Notes: a model not told the origin generated them from the letters alone. A stretch of DNA of 9,187 nt from Deltaproteobacteria bacterium (GCA_018644785.1 JABGPV010000210.1:1-9187), one strand, 5' to 3'; shown: positions 1 to 6,967, counted from the stretch's first letter. Translations and numbers: made by a program.

Positions 1-1
1 T

Positions 2-790
2 TCCCAAGTGGATGCTGTGAGTTTGGCCGTTACCACGGAGATGCACTTTGAAGTGGCAAAAGACGTGCTGGCGAACAATGTTCACATGCTCATTGAAAAA
101 CCCATAACCTACGACCTGAAAGAAGCGGACAAGCTGATCCAGATGGCCCGTGATCGGAACCGGGTTCTACAGGTGGGTCTCATTGAGCGATTTAATCCGG
201 CCATCAAAAAACTGGAACCCCTTCTCAAAAACCCTGTTTTCCTGGAATCGCACCGAATGAACCTGTTTACAACCCGGGGGCTCGATGTGGACGTGGTGCT
301 TGATTTGATGATTCATGATCTGGACATTATCCTCCACCTGGTCCAGAGCACCGTAAAAGAGATCCATGCTGTGGGGATGCCCGTCATCACGGAAAAGACG
401 GACATCGCCAATGTTCGTCTTATTTTCGAGGACGGAACCGTGGCAAATTTGACCGCCAGCCGTGTTTCGGGGAAAATGTTGCGAAAAATCCGTGTGTTTC
501 AGCCGGATGCCTACTTTTCAGCGGATTGCGGAAAACGTCAACTCACCGCCATTAAGCTGGATTCCACGTCCAAGGATGCCAATGATTTCCCTGAAGTTGC
601 CACCAGTAAAGAGATATATGATGCGAGTGATCCGCTGGCCGATGAAATCTCTTCCTTTGTAAATGCTGTCCAGAGTGGGGCCGATCCCATCGTGACAGGA
701 GAGGATGGGCGGAATGCATTGAGCGTCGCCTTGAGCATCATTCATCAGATCGAGCGAGGCTGTCAGAATTTCGAGCCCATCTGCAAATAG
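2..790 (+). CDS. Gfo/Idh/MocA-family NAD(P)-dependent oxidoreductase, 5'-truncated; possibly GnnA-like
   Basis: The reading frame is open to the left edge (about 262 codons seen), so the N-terminal nucleotide-binding glycine motif lies outside the window. What remains is the end of the Rossmann fold with the family's EKP motif (in HMLIEKP, around residue 32), then the C-terminal alpha/beta substrate domain with the HDLD motif whose histidine is the usual catalytic residue (in DLMIHDLDI). Family members oxidise or reduce sugar hydroxyls using NAD(P). lpxB starts at or before the end of this gene, which places it in a lipid A cluster. In Acidithiobacillus ferrooxidans, GnnA, a member of this family encoded beside lpxA/lpxB, oxidises the 3-OH of UDP-GlcNAc so that the aminotransferase GnnB can make UDP-GlcNAc3N. 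The same role here is inference from context; no GnnB is visible. Family call is firm; substrate is uncertain. Confidence 0.88.
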   Translation, partial: SQVDAVSLAVTTEMHFEVAKDVLANNVHMLIEKPITYDLKEADKLIQMARDRNRVLQVGLIERFNPAIKKLEPLLKNPVFLESHRMNLFTTRGLDVDVVLDLMIHDLDIILHLVQSTVKEIHAVGMPVITEKTDIANVRLIFEDGTVANLTASRVSGKMLRKIRVFQPDAYFSADCGKRQLTAIKLDSTSKDANDFPEVATSKEIYDASDPLADEISSFVNAVQSGADPIVTGEDGRNALSVALSIIHQIERGCQNFEPICK

Positions 791-818
791 GGGGGACCGG
801 AAACGGGTCCTTCTGGTG
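768..818 (+). other. Ambiguous lpxB translation start region
   Basis: GTG 816-818 is the first ordinary start codon in the lpxB frame but would remove most of the first beta strand of the Rossmann fold, and it has no Shine-Dalgarno sequence at proper distance (the G-run at 790-795 is about 20 bases away). The in-frame ATT at 768 would add 16 residues, restore the K-R-V-L-L-V strand, overlap the upstream gene by 23 bases, and has a GCGAGG stretch (754-759) 8 bases ahead. A non-AUG start, translational coupling to the upstream gene, or a base error are all possible. Confidence 0.4.
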
Positions 819-1940
819 GCGGCGGAAGCCTCTGCCGACCTGCACGGCGCCAACCTGGTTCATGCCATGGAACGGTTATGCCCCGAAGTCGTATTTTGCG
901 GAATCGGGGGGGACAACATGGGACGTGCCGGCGTGAAGCGTTTTATCGCGTCCGCGGATATGGCCGTGGTGGGTTTGACGGAGATCTTTGGAAAGTTTCG
1001 CATCCACATAAAGGCTGCCAATATACTCAAGTCCATTTTTAAACATCACCGCCCCGATCTTCTGATCCTGATTGATTATCCTGGTTTTAACCTCCACATG
1101 GCTGGAATTGCCAAAAAAATGAATATCCCTGTTCTTTACTACATCAGTCCTCAGGTATGGGCGTGGCGGCGGAGCAGGGTCAAAAAGATCGCCAAACGGG
1201 TGGATAGAATGGCGGTCATTCTCCCTTTTGAGAAGCCTTTTTTTCAGAAAAGCGGCATCCATGTGGATTATGTGGGGCACCCATTGATAGACGCTTTTGA
1301 AAAAAATGCGATGGCGTTGAATTCCGCAATCCGCAATCCGCAATCCGCAATGGACCGTCCCGTTGTTGGACTGGTTCCCGGCAGTCGAAGGGAAGAAATT
1401 TTGAACCTCTTGCCGGTCATGATGAAGGCCGGGGAAATCCTTAAAGCCCAATATCCTCGGATCCGGTTTATCCTGCCCCTTGCGGGGACCATTTCTTTAA
1501 AATGGCTTTCGTGTTTCCTTCAAAATACCACACTCGATATTGAAATCTATCACCAAGGCATCTATGGGGCATTAAATCAGTGCCACCTGGCGTTTGTGAC
1601 GTCGGGTACCGCCACGCTGGATGCGGCCATTATGAATGTTCCCATGGTGGTGATTTATAAGGCGAAGCGGTTGACGTACGAGGTCGGAAAACGGGTCATC
1701 AAAGTACCCTATCTCGGCCTGGTGAACCTTGTGGCGGGAGAGCGTGTGGCACCCGAGCTGATTCAGGATGACGTGACGCCTGAAAAACTGGCCACGGCAG
1801 GGAAAAACTTTCTGGCGGACAATGCGTTGCGGCGGCAGACAATTGATAAACTCAGAAGGGTGAAAGAGAATCTCGGCAGGGGAGGGGCATCGGAGAGGAC
1901 CGCCCGAATCGCTGTTGAAATGATGGGTTGTTCCGGATAG
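816..1940 (+). CDS. lpxB: Lipid-A-disaccharide synthase LpxB (start uncertain)
   Basis: This GT19 glycosyltransferase condenses UDP-2,3-diacylglucosamine with lipid X (2,3-diacylglucosamine-1-phosphate) to give the lipid A disaccharide, acting at the inner face of the cytoplasmic membrane. The protein shows the LpxB N-terminal signature (AEASADLHGANL; the usual form is GEASGD), LILIDYPGFN, YYISPQVWAW, then the C-terminal UDP-binding half with LVPGSRREEI, SGTATLDAA and a NLVAGERVAPELIQ stretch. From the GTG at 816 it is 374 residues, near the normal 380 or so. Homology clearly continues upstream in frame (codons for K-R-V-L-L just before 816), yet no ATG, GTG or TTG occurs in frame between the stop at 732-734 and 816. 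The true start may be a rare codon such as ATT at 768. Four tandem heptamers (1324-1351) lie in the linker between the two halves. The regulator gene follows after 17 bases. Confidence 0.93.
   Translation: MAAEASADLHGANLVHAMERLCPEVVFCGIGGDNMGRAGVKRFIASADMAVVGLTEIFGKFRIHIKAANILKSIFKHHRPDLLILIDYPGFNLHMAGIAKKMNIPVLYYISPQVWAWRRSRVKKIAKRVDRMAVILPFEKPFFQKSGIHVDYVGHPLIDAFEKNAMALNSAIRNPQSAMDRPVVGLVPGSRREEILNLLPVMMKAGEILKAQYPRIRFILPLAGTISLKWLSCFLQNTTLDIEIYHQGIYGALNQCHLAFVTSGTATLDAAIMNVPMVVIYKAKRLTYEVGKRVIKVPYLGLVNLVAGERVAPELIQDDVTPEKLATAGKNFLADNALRRQTIDKLRRVKENLGRGGASERTARIAVEMMGCSG
1324..1351. repeat. Four perfect tandem copies of the heptamer CCGCAAT inside lpxB
   Basis: Units lie at 1324-1330, 1331-1337, 1338-1344 and 1345-1351. 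They encode part of a short N-S-A-I-R-N-P-Q-S-A-M stretch, read in three successive frames of the unit because 7 is not a multiple of 3. The position matches the variable linker between the N-terminal half of LpxB and the GSRREEI motif, so the insertion should be structurally tolerated. A gain or loss of one or two units would shift the lpxB frame; only steps of three units preserve it. Confidence 0.95.
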
Positions 1941-1944
1941 CACT

Positions 1945-1950
1945 GGGGGA
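1945..1950 (+). promoter_or_regulatory. Ribosome binding site deciding the regulator start
   Basis: A GGGGGA run sits 7 bases ahead of the ATG at 1958. It favours that ATG over the in-frame TTG at 1928, which would overlap lpxB and add ten residues ahead of the conserved K-T-I-L-V-V-D-D start of a receiver domain. Confidence 0.7.
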
Positions 1951-1957
1951 CGTTACA

Positions 1958-3319
1958 ATGGCCAAAACAATCCTTGTGGTCGATGATGAAACCAGCATTC
2001 TGCAATCGCTGGAGGGTATCCTCAACGATGAGGGGTTCGAGGTCTCCATCGCGGAGAGCGGCCTTGGGGCGCTGGAAAAGGTCCAGGAAGAGATGCCCGA
2101 TCTGGTCCTGCTGGACATCTGGATGCCGGGGCTGGATGGGATAGAGACCCTCGAAAAAATCAAGGCCCTTTACCCGACACTCCAGGTCATTATGATGTCG
2201 GGCCATGGGAATATCGAAACGGCTGTTAAAGCCACCAAAGTGGGGGCTTACGATTATATTGAAAAACCCCTGTCTCTGGAAAAACTGCTGCTGTCCATCA
2301 ATAACGCCCTGGCCCATTCCCGGCTGGTGGAAGAGGTCCATTTCCTGAAAGAAAAGGAAATGAAGAAACACAATATCGTGGGAAACAGCGGGGCCATGGC
2401 AGAACTGAAAGAACAGATTCGAATTGTTGCCCCCACAAATGCCTGGGTGCTCATCTCTGGAGAGAACGGAACCGGCAAAGAACTTGTTGCCCATACCATT
2501 CATCGATTGAGCCGCCGAAGTCGAAATCCCATGGTCGAAGTGAACTGTGCGGCGATCCCAGAAGATCTCATCGAAAGCGAGCTCTTCGGGCACGAAAAAG
2601 GGGCCTTCACCGGGGCCTCCACCATGAAAAAGGGGAAATTCGATTCGGCCCATGAGGGGACTATTTTTCTGGACGAAATCGGTGATATGAGTCTTAAAGC
2701 GCAGTCCAAGACCCTCAGGATTTTGCAAGAACAGAAATTTGAACGGGTGGGCGGTACAAAAACCATTGAAGTGGATGTCAGAGTGATTGCCGCCACCAAT
2801 AAAGACCTGGAGAAAGAGATCGAAAAAGGGGCTTTCAGAGAGGATCTCTATTTCAGGCTAAATGTGATTCCCGTGCGGGTGCCGTCTCTCATGGAACGCG
2901 TGGAAGACATTCCCAGCCTTGTGAATGAATTCGTGAAAGAATTTGCTTTGAGCGCCAAAGTGGCGCCTAAGGAGTTTCCTTCCGAAACCCTTGATTTTCT
3001 TGAAAAATACGACTGGCCCGGCAATGTGCGGGAATTGAAAAACCTGATTGAAAGGCTTATGATCATGACGCCGGGTGATGTGATTACCAAAAAAGATATA
3101 CCGGCGCCCTTTAATCAAAGCGCAAAAACCATGCGGGCGGGTATGACGTCGGGTTTTGGTACGGATTCCCTCAAGGAAGCAAAAGGCGAGTTTGAAAAGG
3201 CTTTTATTGAGGAAAAACTCAATGAGTGCAATGGCAATATTTCTCAAACCGCAGAAGCCATCGGCATTGAACGAAGTAACCTTCACAAAAAAATAAAGCA
3301 GTATAACCTGGGTCGGTAA
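1958..3319 (+). CDS. Sigma-54-dependent response regulator, NtrC/NtrX type
   Basis: A 453-residue cytoplasmic two-component regulator that would activate sigma-54 promoters when phosphorylated. Domain 1 (about 1-120) is a receiver with acidic pocket D9-D10, phospho-acceptor D53, S81 and K103. Domain 2 (about 140-375) is the AAA+ ATPase: Walker A GENGTGKE at 168-175, the sigma-54 contact loop GAFTGA at 215-220, Walker B IFLDE at 236-240. Domain 3 (about 410-453) is a Fis-type helix-turn-helix (NISQTAEAIGIERSNLHKKI). The GHGNIETAVKA and YIEKP stretches resemble NtrX more than classical NtrC, but I cannot assign targets. No histidine kinase is visible; the partner must be elsewhere. The gene follows lpxB by 17 bases and is probably co-transcribed with it. 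It ends 8 bases from the opposing beta-helix gene. All key residues are intact. Confidence 0.93.
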   Translation: MAKTILVVDDETSILQSLEGILNDEGFEVSIAESGLGALEKVQEEMPDLVLLDIWMPGLDGIETLEKIKALYPTLQVIMMSGHGNIETAVKATKVGAYDYIEKPLSLEKLLLSINNALAHSRLVEEVHFLKEKEMKKHNIVGNSGAMAELKEQIRIVAPTNAWVLISGENGTGKELVAHTIHRLSRRSRNPMVEVNCAAIPEDLIESELFGHEKGAFTGASTMKKGKFDSAHEGTIFLDEIGDMSLKAQSKTLRILQEQKFERVGGTKTIEVDVRVIAATNKDLEKEIEKGAFREDLYFRLNVIPVRVPSLMERVEDIPSLVNEFVKEFALSAKVAPKEFPSETLDFLEKYDWPGNVRELKNLIERLMIMTPGDVITKKDIPAPFNQSAKTMRAGMTSGFGTDSLKEAKGEFEKAFIEEKLNECNGNISQTAEAIGIERSNLHKKIKQYNLGR

Positions 3320-3327
3320 GAACAGAC

Positions 3328-4959
3328 CTACTCGGCCGTCGTAGCCACTTTGGCGGAGTCGGCTTGAATCACAAGATTCCGGCCGGTAACGGCCCCCTCT
3401 AAGATTTGCAGGGATTTGATGCTGGAAGTGGATGTTCGGGTTGTAAACGTCTCATCCCACCCCGCATCCAGGTCAATGCGTTTGTCACTGCTCAGGGCCA
3501 GGTTCTCATTATAGGTCCCTTGCTGTACTTTTATGGTATAAGTGGCCCCGCCTTCCCAATCAAAGCCATCCTGAATTCGAGAATAGCAGGGCGTGTGGCT
3601 TCCGCACAGACCATCGGGTGAAATGTAGATAACGGTTGCGGAGTCATACTCATAGGCGCCCAGGTCCGGCGCCGTGCCGGATGGTCTTATGTTTCCTACG
3701 ATGTCCGGTGTGCAGGAATGGGTAGGCGTACCCGCGTCAATGGCCGGACTTCCCGCTAATAATTTATAATTATTCCCCGCAGGGTCCTGGAAGGTCTGGC
3801 TGAGGGTTCCCGTGACCGATTGGGTATCATACCCCAGGGATTGCCATTCACTGAATACAAATCCGCCGTTGCTTGTTTCGGCCACCGGCCCCTGGTCGGG
3901 CAACAGGTTGTAATTGGATGTGATTTCCAGCTCGCTGGTGCTGCTGGTGGAAGAAAAGCTGGGCACGGATCCTTCCGTCAGGATAATATTGTTCCAGAAA
4001 CTGTTACGATTGGCGCCGTAGTTGAGGCCAATGCCGTAGTAGGCCCCGGCGGGTGTAATAATGGTATTCTGGTAGGCCTCGTTGTCGTTTGAAGGGACGG
4101 CGCCGTCCCCTTTGAAAAAGGCAATTCCCCTGAATTTGTTCCCGTAAACCAGGTTGTTTTGAAAGGTGGACCAGGTGACACCGTCCAGGTTGATCCCGGT
4201 GGCACCATTATTGTAAACCCGGTTGCTGTCCACCATGGCATAGGAGATGGTGCCGTCACCCCCGGAATTGATGTCCCCGTTCATATGAAGTCCGATGGCT
4301 GTATTATTATGAAGCCGATTGCCTTTGATGGTGGGATAATCGGAGCTGTCCGCCACATAAATGCCGATCGCCCCGTTGAACGCCTCATTGTTTAAAAAAG
4401 TGACACGGTCGCTGAGAGAACAGAAAAGATTGGCATGGTTTGCGCCTGACACGATATTATTTGAAATGATGCACCCTTCGGCGTGGGTTAACCGAATCCC
4501 GCGGCTGTTGGGATCCAGTGAGGCATAGACCGTCAGGTTGTCAATAACGATGTAATCGGCAAAATATATTTCAAGACCGTTTCTGCCGTCGTATGCTCTC
4601 AGATCAACCACCACGCCGGCGCCATTCCCCTCAAAAGTTATGGGGTCTGAAGCGGTGCCGGAAGTGGTGATGCTGATTTGTTGAGGCACCAGATAGGTTC
4701 CCGGATTGATCAGTACCGTATCTCCCGCCACGACCGCATCTATGGCATGACCAATGGTTTTCCATGGGTTCGCCTGTGAACCGTTGTTTGCATCATTTCC
4801 GTTCACGTCCACATAATAGGTGATGCCGCCTGCTGTTGCCGAATGAGGCGCAAGGTTTAACCACTGAGCCGCCCCGGACGTGAGCAGGAGAAAAAACAGG
4901 CAAACGAGTACCCGCCTGAAGTTTTGGTGTACGATGACCCGGTTCGACTTTTTCCCCAC
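3328..4959 (-). CDS. Secreted right-handed parallel beta-helix repeat protein
   Basis: About 543 residues from the GTG at 4959-4957, chosen because AAAAGGA lies 7 bases upstream. An ATG at 5010 is in frame but overlaps the upstream gene and lacks support. The N-terminus has a basic segment, a hydrophobic core (VLVCLFFLLL) and a likely signal peptidase site after the S-A-T-A before GG, so export is expected. There is no lipobox. Next comes a YYVDVNGND...NPWKTIGHAI...GDTVLINPGTY opening typical of pectate-lyase-like/DUF1565 proteins, then many beta-helix rungs rich in Asn and Gly (for example ISNNIVSG, FLNNEAF, IKGNRLHNN, DSNRVYNN, FQNNLVYGN). It continues with SPAIDAGTP and a PDLGAYEY motif as in choice-of-anchor domains, then a second, partial YISPDG...GTYNENL module. 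No catalytic residues can be assigned; it could be a polysaccharide-binding, lyase-like or surface protein. Confidence 0.85.
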   Translation of the reverse strand: MGKKSNRVIVHQNFRRVLVCLFFLLLTSGAAQWLNLAPHSATAGGITYYVDVNGNDANNGSQANPWKTIGHAIDAVVAGDTVLINPGTYLVPQQISITTSGTASDPITFEGNGAGVVVDLRAYDGRNGLEIYFADYIVIDNLTVYASLDPNSRGIRLTHAEGCIISNNIVSGANHANLFCSLSDRVTFLNNEAFNGAIGIYVADSSDYPTIKGNRLHNNTAIGLHMNGDINSGGDGTISYAMVDSNRVYNNGATGINLDGVTWSTFQNNLVYGNKFRGIAFFKGDGAVPSNDNEAYQNTIITPAGAYYGIGLNYGANRNSFWNNIILTEGSVPSFSSTSSTSELEITSNYNLLPDQGPVAETSNGGFVFSEWQSLGYDTQSVTGTLSQTFQDPAGNNYKLLAGSPAIDAGTPTHSCTPDIVGNIRPSGTAPDLGAYEYDSATVIYISPDGLCGSHTPCYSRIQDGFDWEGGATYTIKVQQGTYNENLALSSDKRIDLDAGWDETFTTRTSTSSIKSLQILEGAVTGRNLVIQADSAKVATTAE

Positions 4960-4966
4960 GCGGTTG

Positions 4967-4973
4967 TCCTTTT
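4967..4973 (-). promoter_or_regulatory. Strong Shine-Dalgarno for the beta-helix gene
   Basis: On the minus strand AAAAGGA precedes the GTG at 4959-4957 by 7 bases. It sits just after the cardiolipin synthase stop codon (4981-4979) and fixes the start, implying re-initiation within one transcript. Confidence 0.7.
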
Positions 4974-4978
4974 CAGCT

Positions 4979-6439
4979 TTAGAGGAGCGGTCCCACCAGT
5001 TGAGCTGCATTTTCCGTAAACCGCTGAAACACAGAACGTTTTCGCCACTCTGTCAGGTCGAGTGTATCGGCGTTATGGATGTACTTCATCTGCATCTCCC
5101 GCACCTGTTTCGTCAGTTCCAGATCATATATGAAAAGAGAGACTTCAAAGTTTAGCCAGAGGCTTCGCATGTCAAGATTGACCGTTCCGAACACGCAGAT
5201 TCCATCGTCCACGGTAATGGATTTGGTATGCAGCAGTCCACCCTTAAAGGCTGCAATGGTAACGCCGGCACTCATGAGATTGTCAAAAAGAGAACGACTG
5301 GCGTAATGGACCAACCGGGAGTCTACCTCAGCCGGTACCACGATGATGACGTCCACCTTGCGGTGAGCGGCGGAAATAAGCGCTGTTATGAGCGATTCAT
5401 CGGGTACGAAATAGGGCGTGGTGAGCACCAGTTTTTTTTGTGCGCCGTAGATTGTCGTCAGTAGCAGTTGATGGATAACTTCCGGTCTGATGGCCGGTCC
5501 GGAAGGCACTACCTGAACCGGTGTGCGCCCTTTTTCGGGGATAGAACGAATGTCGCTCGTTTCTTCGAGTGCCTTAAGGCCTTCTCCCGTATTCAGTTCC
5601 CAATCTTCGATAAAAGTGCCGGCAAGCGCTTCCACGCTGGGGCCTTCCATGCGGATCATGGCGTCGATCCATTGGCCCACACCTTCGTCCTGTTTGAAAA
5701 AACGGGGATCCACCAGGTTCTGGCTTCCCGTGTAAGCGATCTCTCCGTCAATCACAATAATCTTTCGGTGATTACGAAGATCAGCCCTGGTCACCAGCAT
5801 GCGCAGGGGACCCACCGGCAGGGATGCCACAACATGAATGCCGGAATCCTTAAGTTGCCGGGCCAGTTCACTCCTGACAAAGTCCTTGCTCCCGACGGCA
5901 TCCACCAGCACACGGCAGATTACACCGCGTTTTACAGCCCGAATCAACGCTTCTGCCACCTCGTCGGCTCTTCCACCCACGGTCCAGATGTAAAACTCCA
6001 GGTGGCAGGTACTCTTGGCGCGCTCCACATCTTCAATGATGGATGTAAAGACTGTTTCAAAATGGTCCATGAGCTGTACTTTGTTGCCCCTCATGGTGGG
6101 GAAACCGGCGAGTTTTTCAGCGTGAAGCTGAATGGATCTCATTGCAATGGGGCCCGCAGGCGGTTTTTCGCGGGAGGCACGCTTCTTAAGCGTTATCTGC
6201 CAGTTTCGGTATAAATCATGGATTCTGGCCGCACGGGCCAGATATTTTTCACCGATGCGGCTTTCACCGATAAAAAAATAGAAGATGGCGCCCGCAAGAG
6301 GGACACTGAATATGACGGTGAGCCATGCCAGGGACACACCAACCGGCCGCCGTCGCATGATGACACGGATGGAAAGCCCGATAACGATGAGCCAGTGGGC
6401 CGCCAAAAACAAGGTGGTGGTAAGGGTGAAATCCTTCAT
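4979..6439 (-). CDS. cls: Cardiolipin synthase (phospholipase D superfamily, two HKD motifs)
   Basis: A 486-residue membrane enzyme, the usual length of ClsA. Bacterial Cls joins two phosphatidylglycerols (or related donors) into cardiolipin with release of glycerol. Two hydrophobic segments lie at about residues 5-27 and 35-57 (the PLD-nuclease N-terminal region, ending FYFFIGESRIG). The first HKD motif is H224-K226-D231 in NHRKIIVID, followed by YTGSQN. The second is H404-K406-D411 in HTKSITVDD, followed by FGTVNLDMRS. Both are complete, so it should be active. The start ATG at 6439 precedes the membrane segments directly; its ribosome binding site is weak. A 57-base gap separates it from the upstream small gene, and the beta-helix gene follows 19 bases after its stop. 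Which Cls subtype and donor it uses cannot be read from the sequence. Confidence 0.95.
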   Translation of the reverse strand: MKDFTLTTTLFLAAHWLIVIGLSIRVIMRRRPVGVSLAWLTVIFSVPLAGAIFYFFIGESRIGEKYLARAARIHDLYRNWQITLKKRASREKPPAGPIAMRSIQLHAEKLAGFPTMRGNKVQLMDHFETVFTSIIEDVERAKSTCHLEFYIWTVGGRADEVAEALIRAVKRGVICRVLVDAVGSKDFVRSELARQLKDSGIHVVASLPVGPLRMLVTRADLRNHRKIIVIDGEIAYTGSQNLVDPRFFKQDEGVGQWIDAMIRMEGPSVEALAGTFIEDWELNTGEGLKALEETSDIRSIPEKGRTPVQVVPSGPAIRPEVIHQLLLTTIYGAQKKLVLTTPYFVPDESLITALISAAHRKVDVIIVVPAEVDSRLVHYASRSLFDNLMSAGVTIAAFKGGLLHTKSITVDDGICVFGTVNLDMRSLWLNFEVSLFIYDLELTKQVREMQMKYIHNADTLDLTEWRKRSVFQRFTENAAQLVGPLL

Positions 6440-6496
6440 ATTGTATCTTGCTGATTGGATTTCGAGTTCTGTTAACCCGATGTTTGAAAATTTAAG

Positions 6497-6862
6497 TTAT
6501 TCCGGCATTTGTGAAGAATGATGCTCCACTATCATCCACCGCTCGCCATTCCAGCGGTAAACGAAAGTGAACCGGGCCTGTACGGCGGATTTGTCTTTGA
6601 AGGTGAAGGTATAGATGCCGGAGTTGATGGCGAGCTGACCGAAAGTGCGGACGTTTGCCTCATTGATTTTGCCCACCGGCCCTTTAGCCATAAAATGGAC
6701 AAAATAGTCCTCGATTTCTTCGTGGTTGTGGCGAACCTTATTGGACACGGTGGGAAGCAGAATGCCGTTCGTTTCATAGAGAACTACGACTTTCTTGGGA
6801 TCCCCGGTCTGGAGGGCACTGTTCCACTCATCGAAGAGTACTGTGATTTCATTTTCGTTCAT
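6497..6862 (-). CDS. CaMKII-association-domain / SnoaL-like (NTF2 fold) small protein
   Basis: 121 residues, with an AGGAG ribosome binding site 7 bases ahead of the ATG at 6862. The sequence matches the pattern of the bacterial CaMKII association domain/DUF4440 group of the NTF2-like superfamily: an N-terminal helix with F.EW..AL.TGDP..V..LY, a LLPTVSNKVRHN segment, E-I-E-D-Y-F-V-H-F, a YTFTFKD strand, ARFTFVYRWNGERW and a terminal IVEHHSSQMPE. Such proteins are often annotated SgcJ/EcaC family oxidoreductase, but the fold mostly forms a conical ligand-binding or oligomerisation barrel and no reaction is known for this group. There is no signal peptide, so it is probably cytosolic. It is separated from the hydratase gene by 145 bases with promoter-like elements, and precedes cls by 57 bases. 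Function is unknown. Confidence 0.85.
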   Translation of the reverse strand: MNENEITVLFDEWNSALQTGDPKKVVVLYETNGILLPTVSNKVRHNHEEIEDYFVHFMAKGPVGKINEANVRTFGQLAINSGIYTFTFKDKSAVQARFTFVYRWNGERWMIVEHHSSQMPE

Positions 6863-6869
6863 GTTTTAT

Positions 6870-6874
6870 CTCCT
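6870..6874 (-). promoter_or_regulatory. Ribosome binding site of the small NTF2-fold gene
   Basis: AGGAG on the minus strand, 7 bases before the ATG at 6862-6860. It supports this start. Confidence 0.7.
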
Positions 6875-6890
6875 ATTCGAATCCTGCTTG

Positions 6891-6900
6891 ACGGTACCGT
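6891..6900. other. Perfect 10-base palindrome upstream of the small NTF2-fold gene
   Basis: ACGGTACCGT is its own reverse complement and is flanked by TTG and (T)CAA, which extends the symmetry with one extra base. It lies about 29 bases upstream of the ATG, within the likely leader. It could be an operator half-site pair or a short hairpin, or chance; no U-run follows. Confidence 0.35.
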
Positions 6901-6967
6901 TCAACAGCTGCGGCTATTTACGGTCTGGCGAAACCTTTTATTATGTGAAGCGTTACCTTCTTTTTCC

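Noticed and set aside
876..1492. Minus-strand open frames over lpxB containing I-A-D-C-G-L-R type peptide
   Set aside because: The peptide is simply the reverse reading of the heptamer repeat; the sense strand is the conserved gene.
1928..1960. TTG at 1928 as the start of the response regulator
   Set aside because: It would overlap lpxB and add ten residues ahead of a receiver domain that normally starts where the ATG at 1958 does; the GGGGGA site favours that ATG.
1763..2728. Long minus-strand open frame (321 codons) opposite lpxB and the regulator
   Set aside because: The opposite strand encodes well-conserved LpxB and AAA+ domains; the antisense peptide shows no recognisable motif and has composition typical of a shadow frame.
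3381..3394. Hairpin GGCCG-GTAA-CGGCC near the end of the beta-helix gene, considered as a terminator
   Set aside because: It is inside the coding sequence, has only a 5-base stem and no T-run on either strand.
3328..5010. ATG at 5010 as the start of the beta-helix protein
   Set aside because: It overlaps the end of cls by 32 bases and has no Shine-Dalgarno sequence, whereas the GTG at 4959 has AAAAGGA at 7 bases and leads directly into the signal peptide.
5468..6214. 248-codon plus-strand open frame opposite cls
   Set aside because: It lies fully within the cardiolipin synthase gene, whose motifs are intact. The antisense peptide is His/Gly-rich without a domain and lacks a convincing ribosome binding site.
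6440..6496. Promoter for cls in the 57-base gap
   Set aside because: No pair of -35/-10 or -24/-12 elements with acceptable spacing could be found; the TACAAT just before the ATG has no usable -35 partner.
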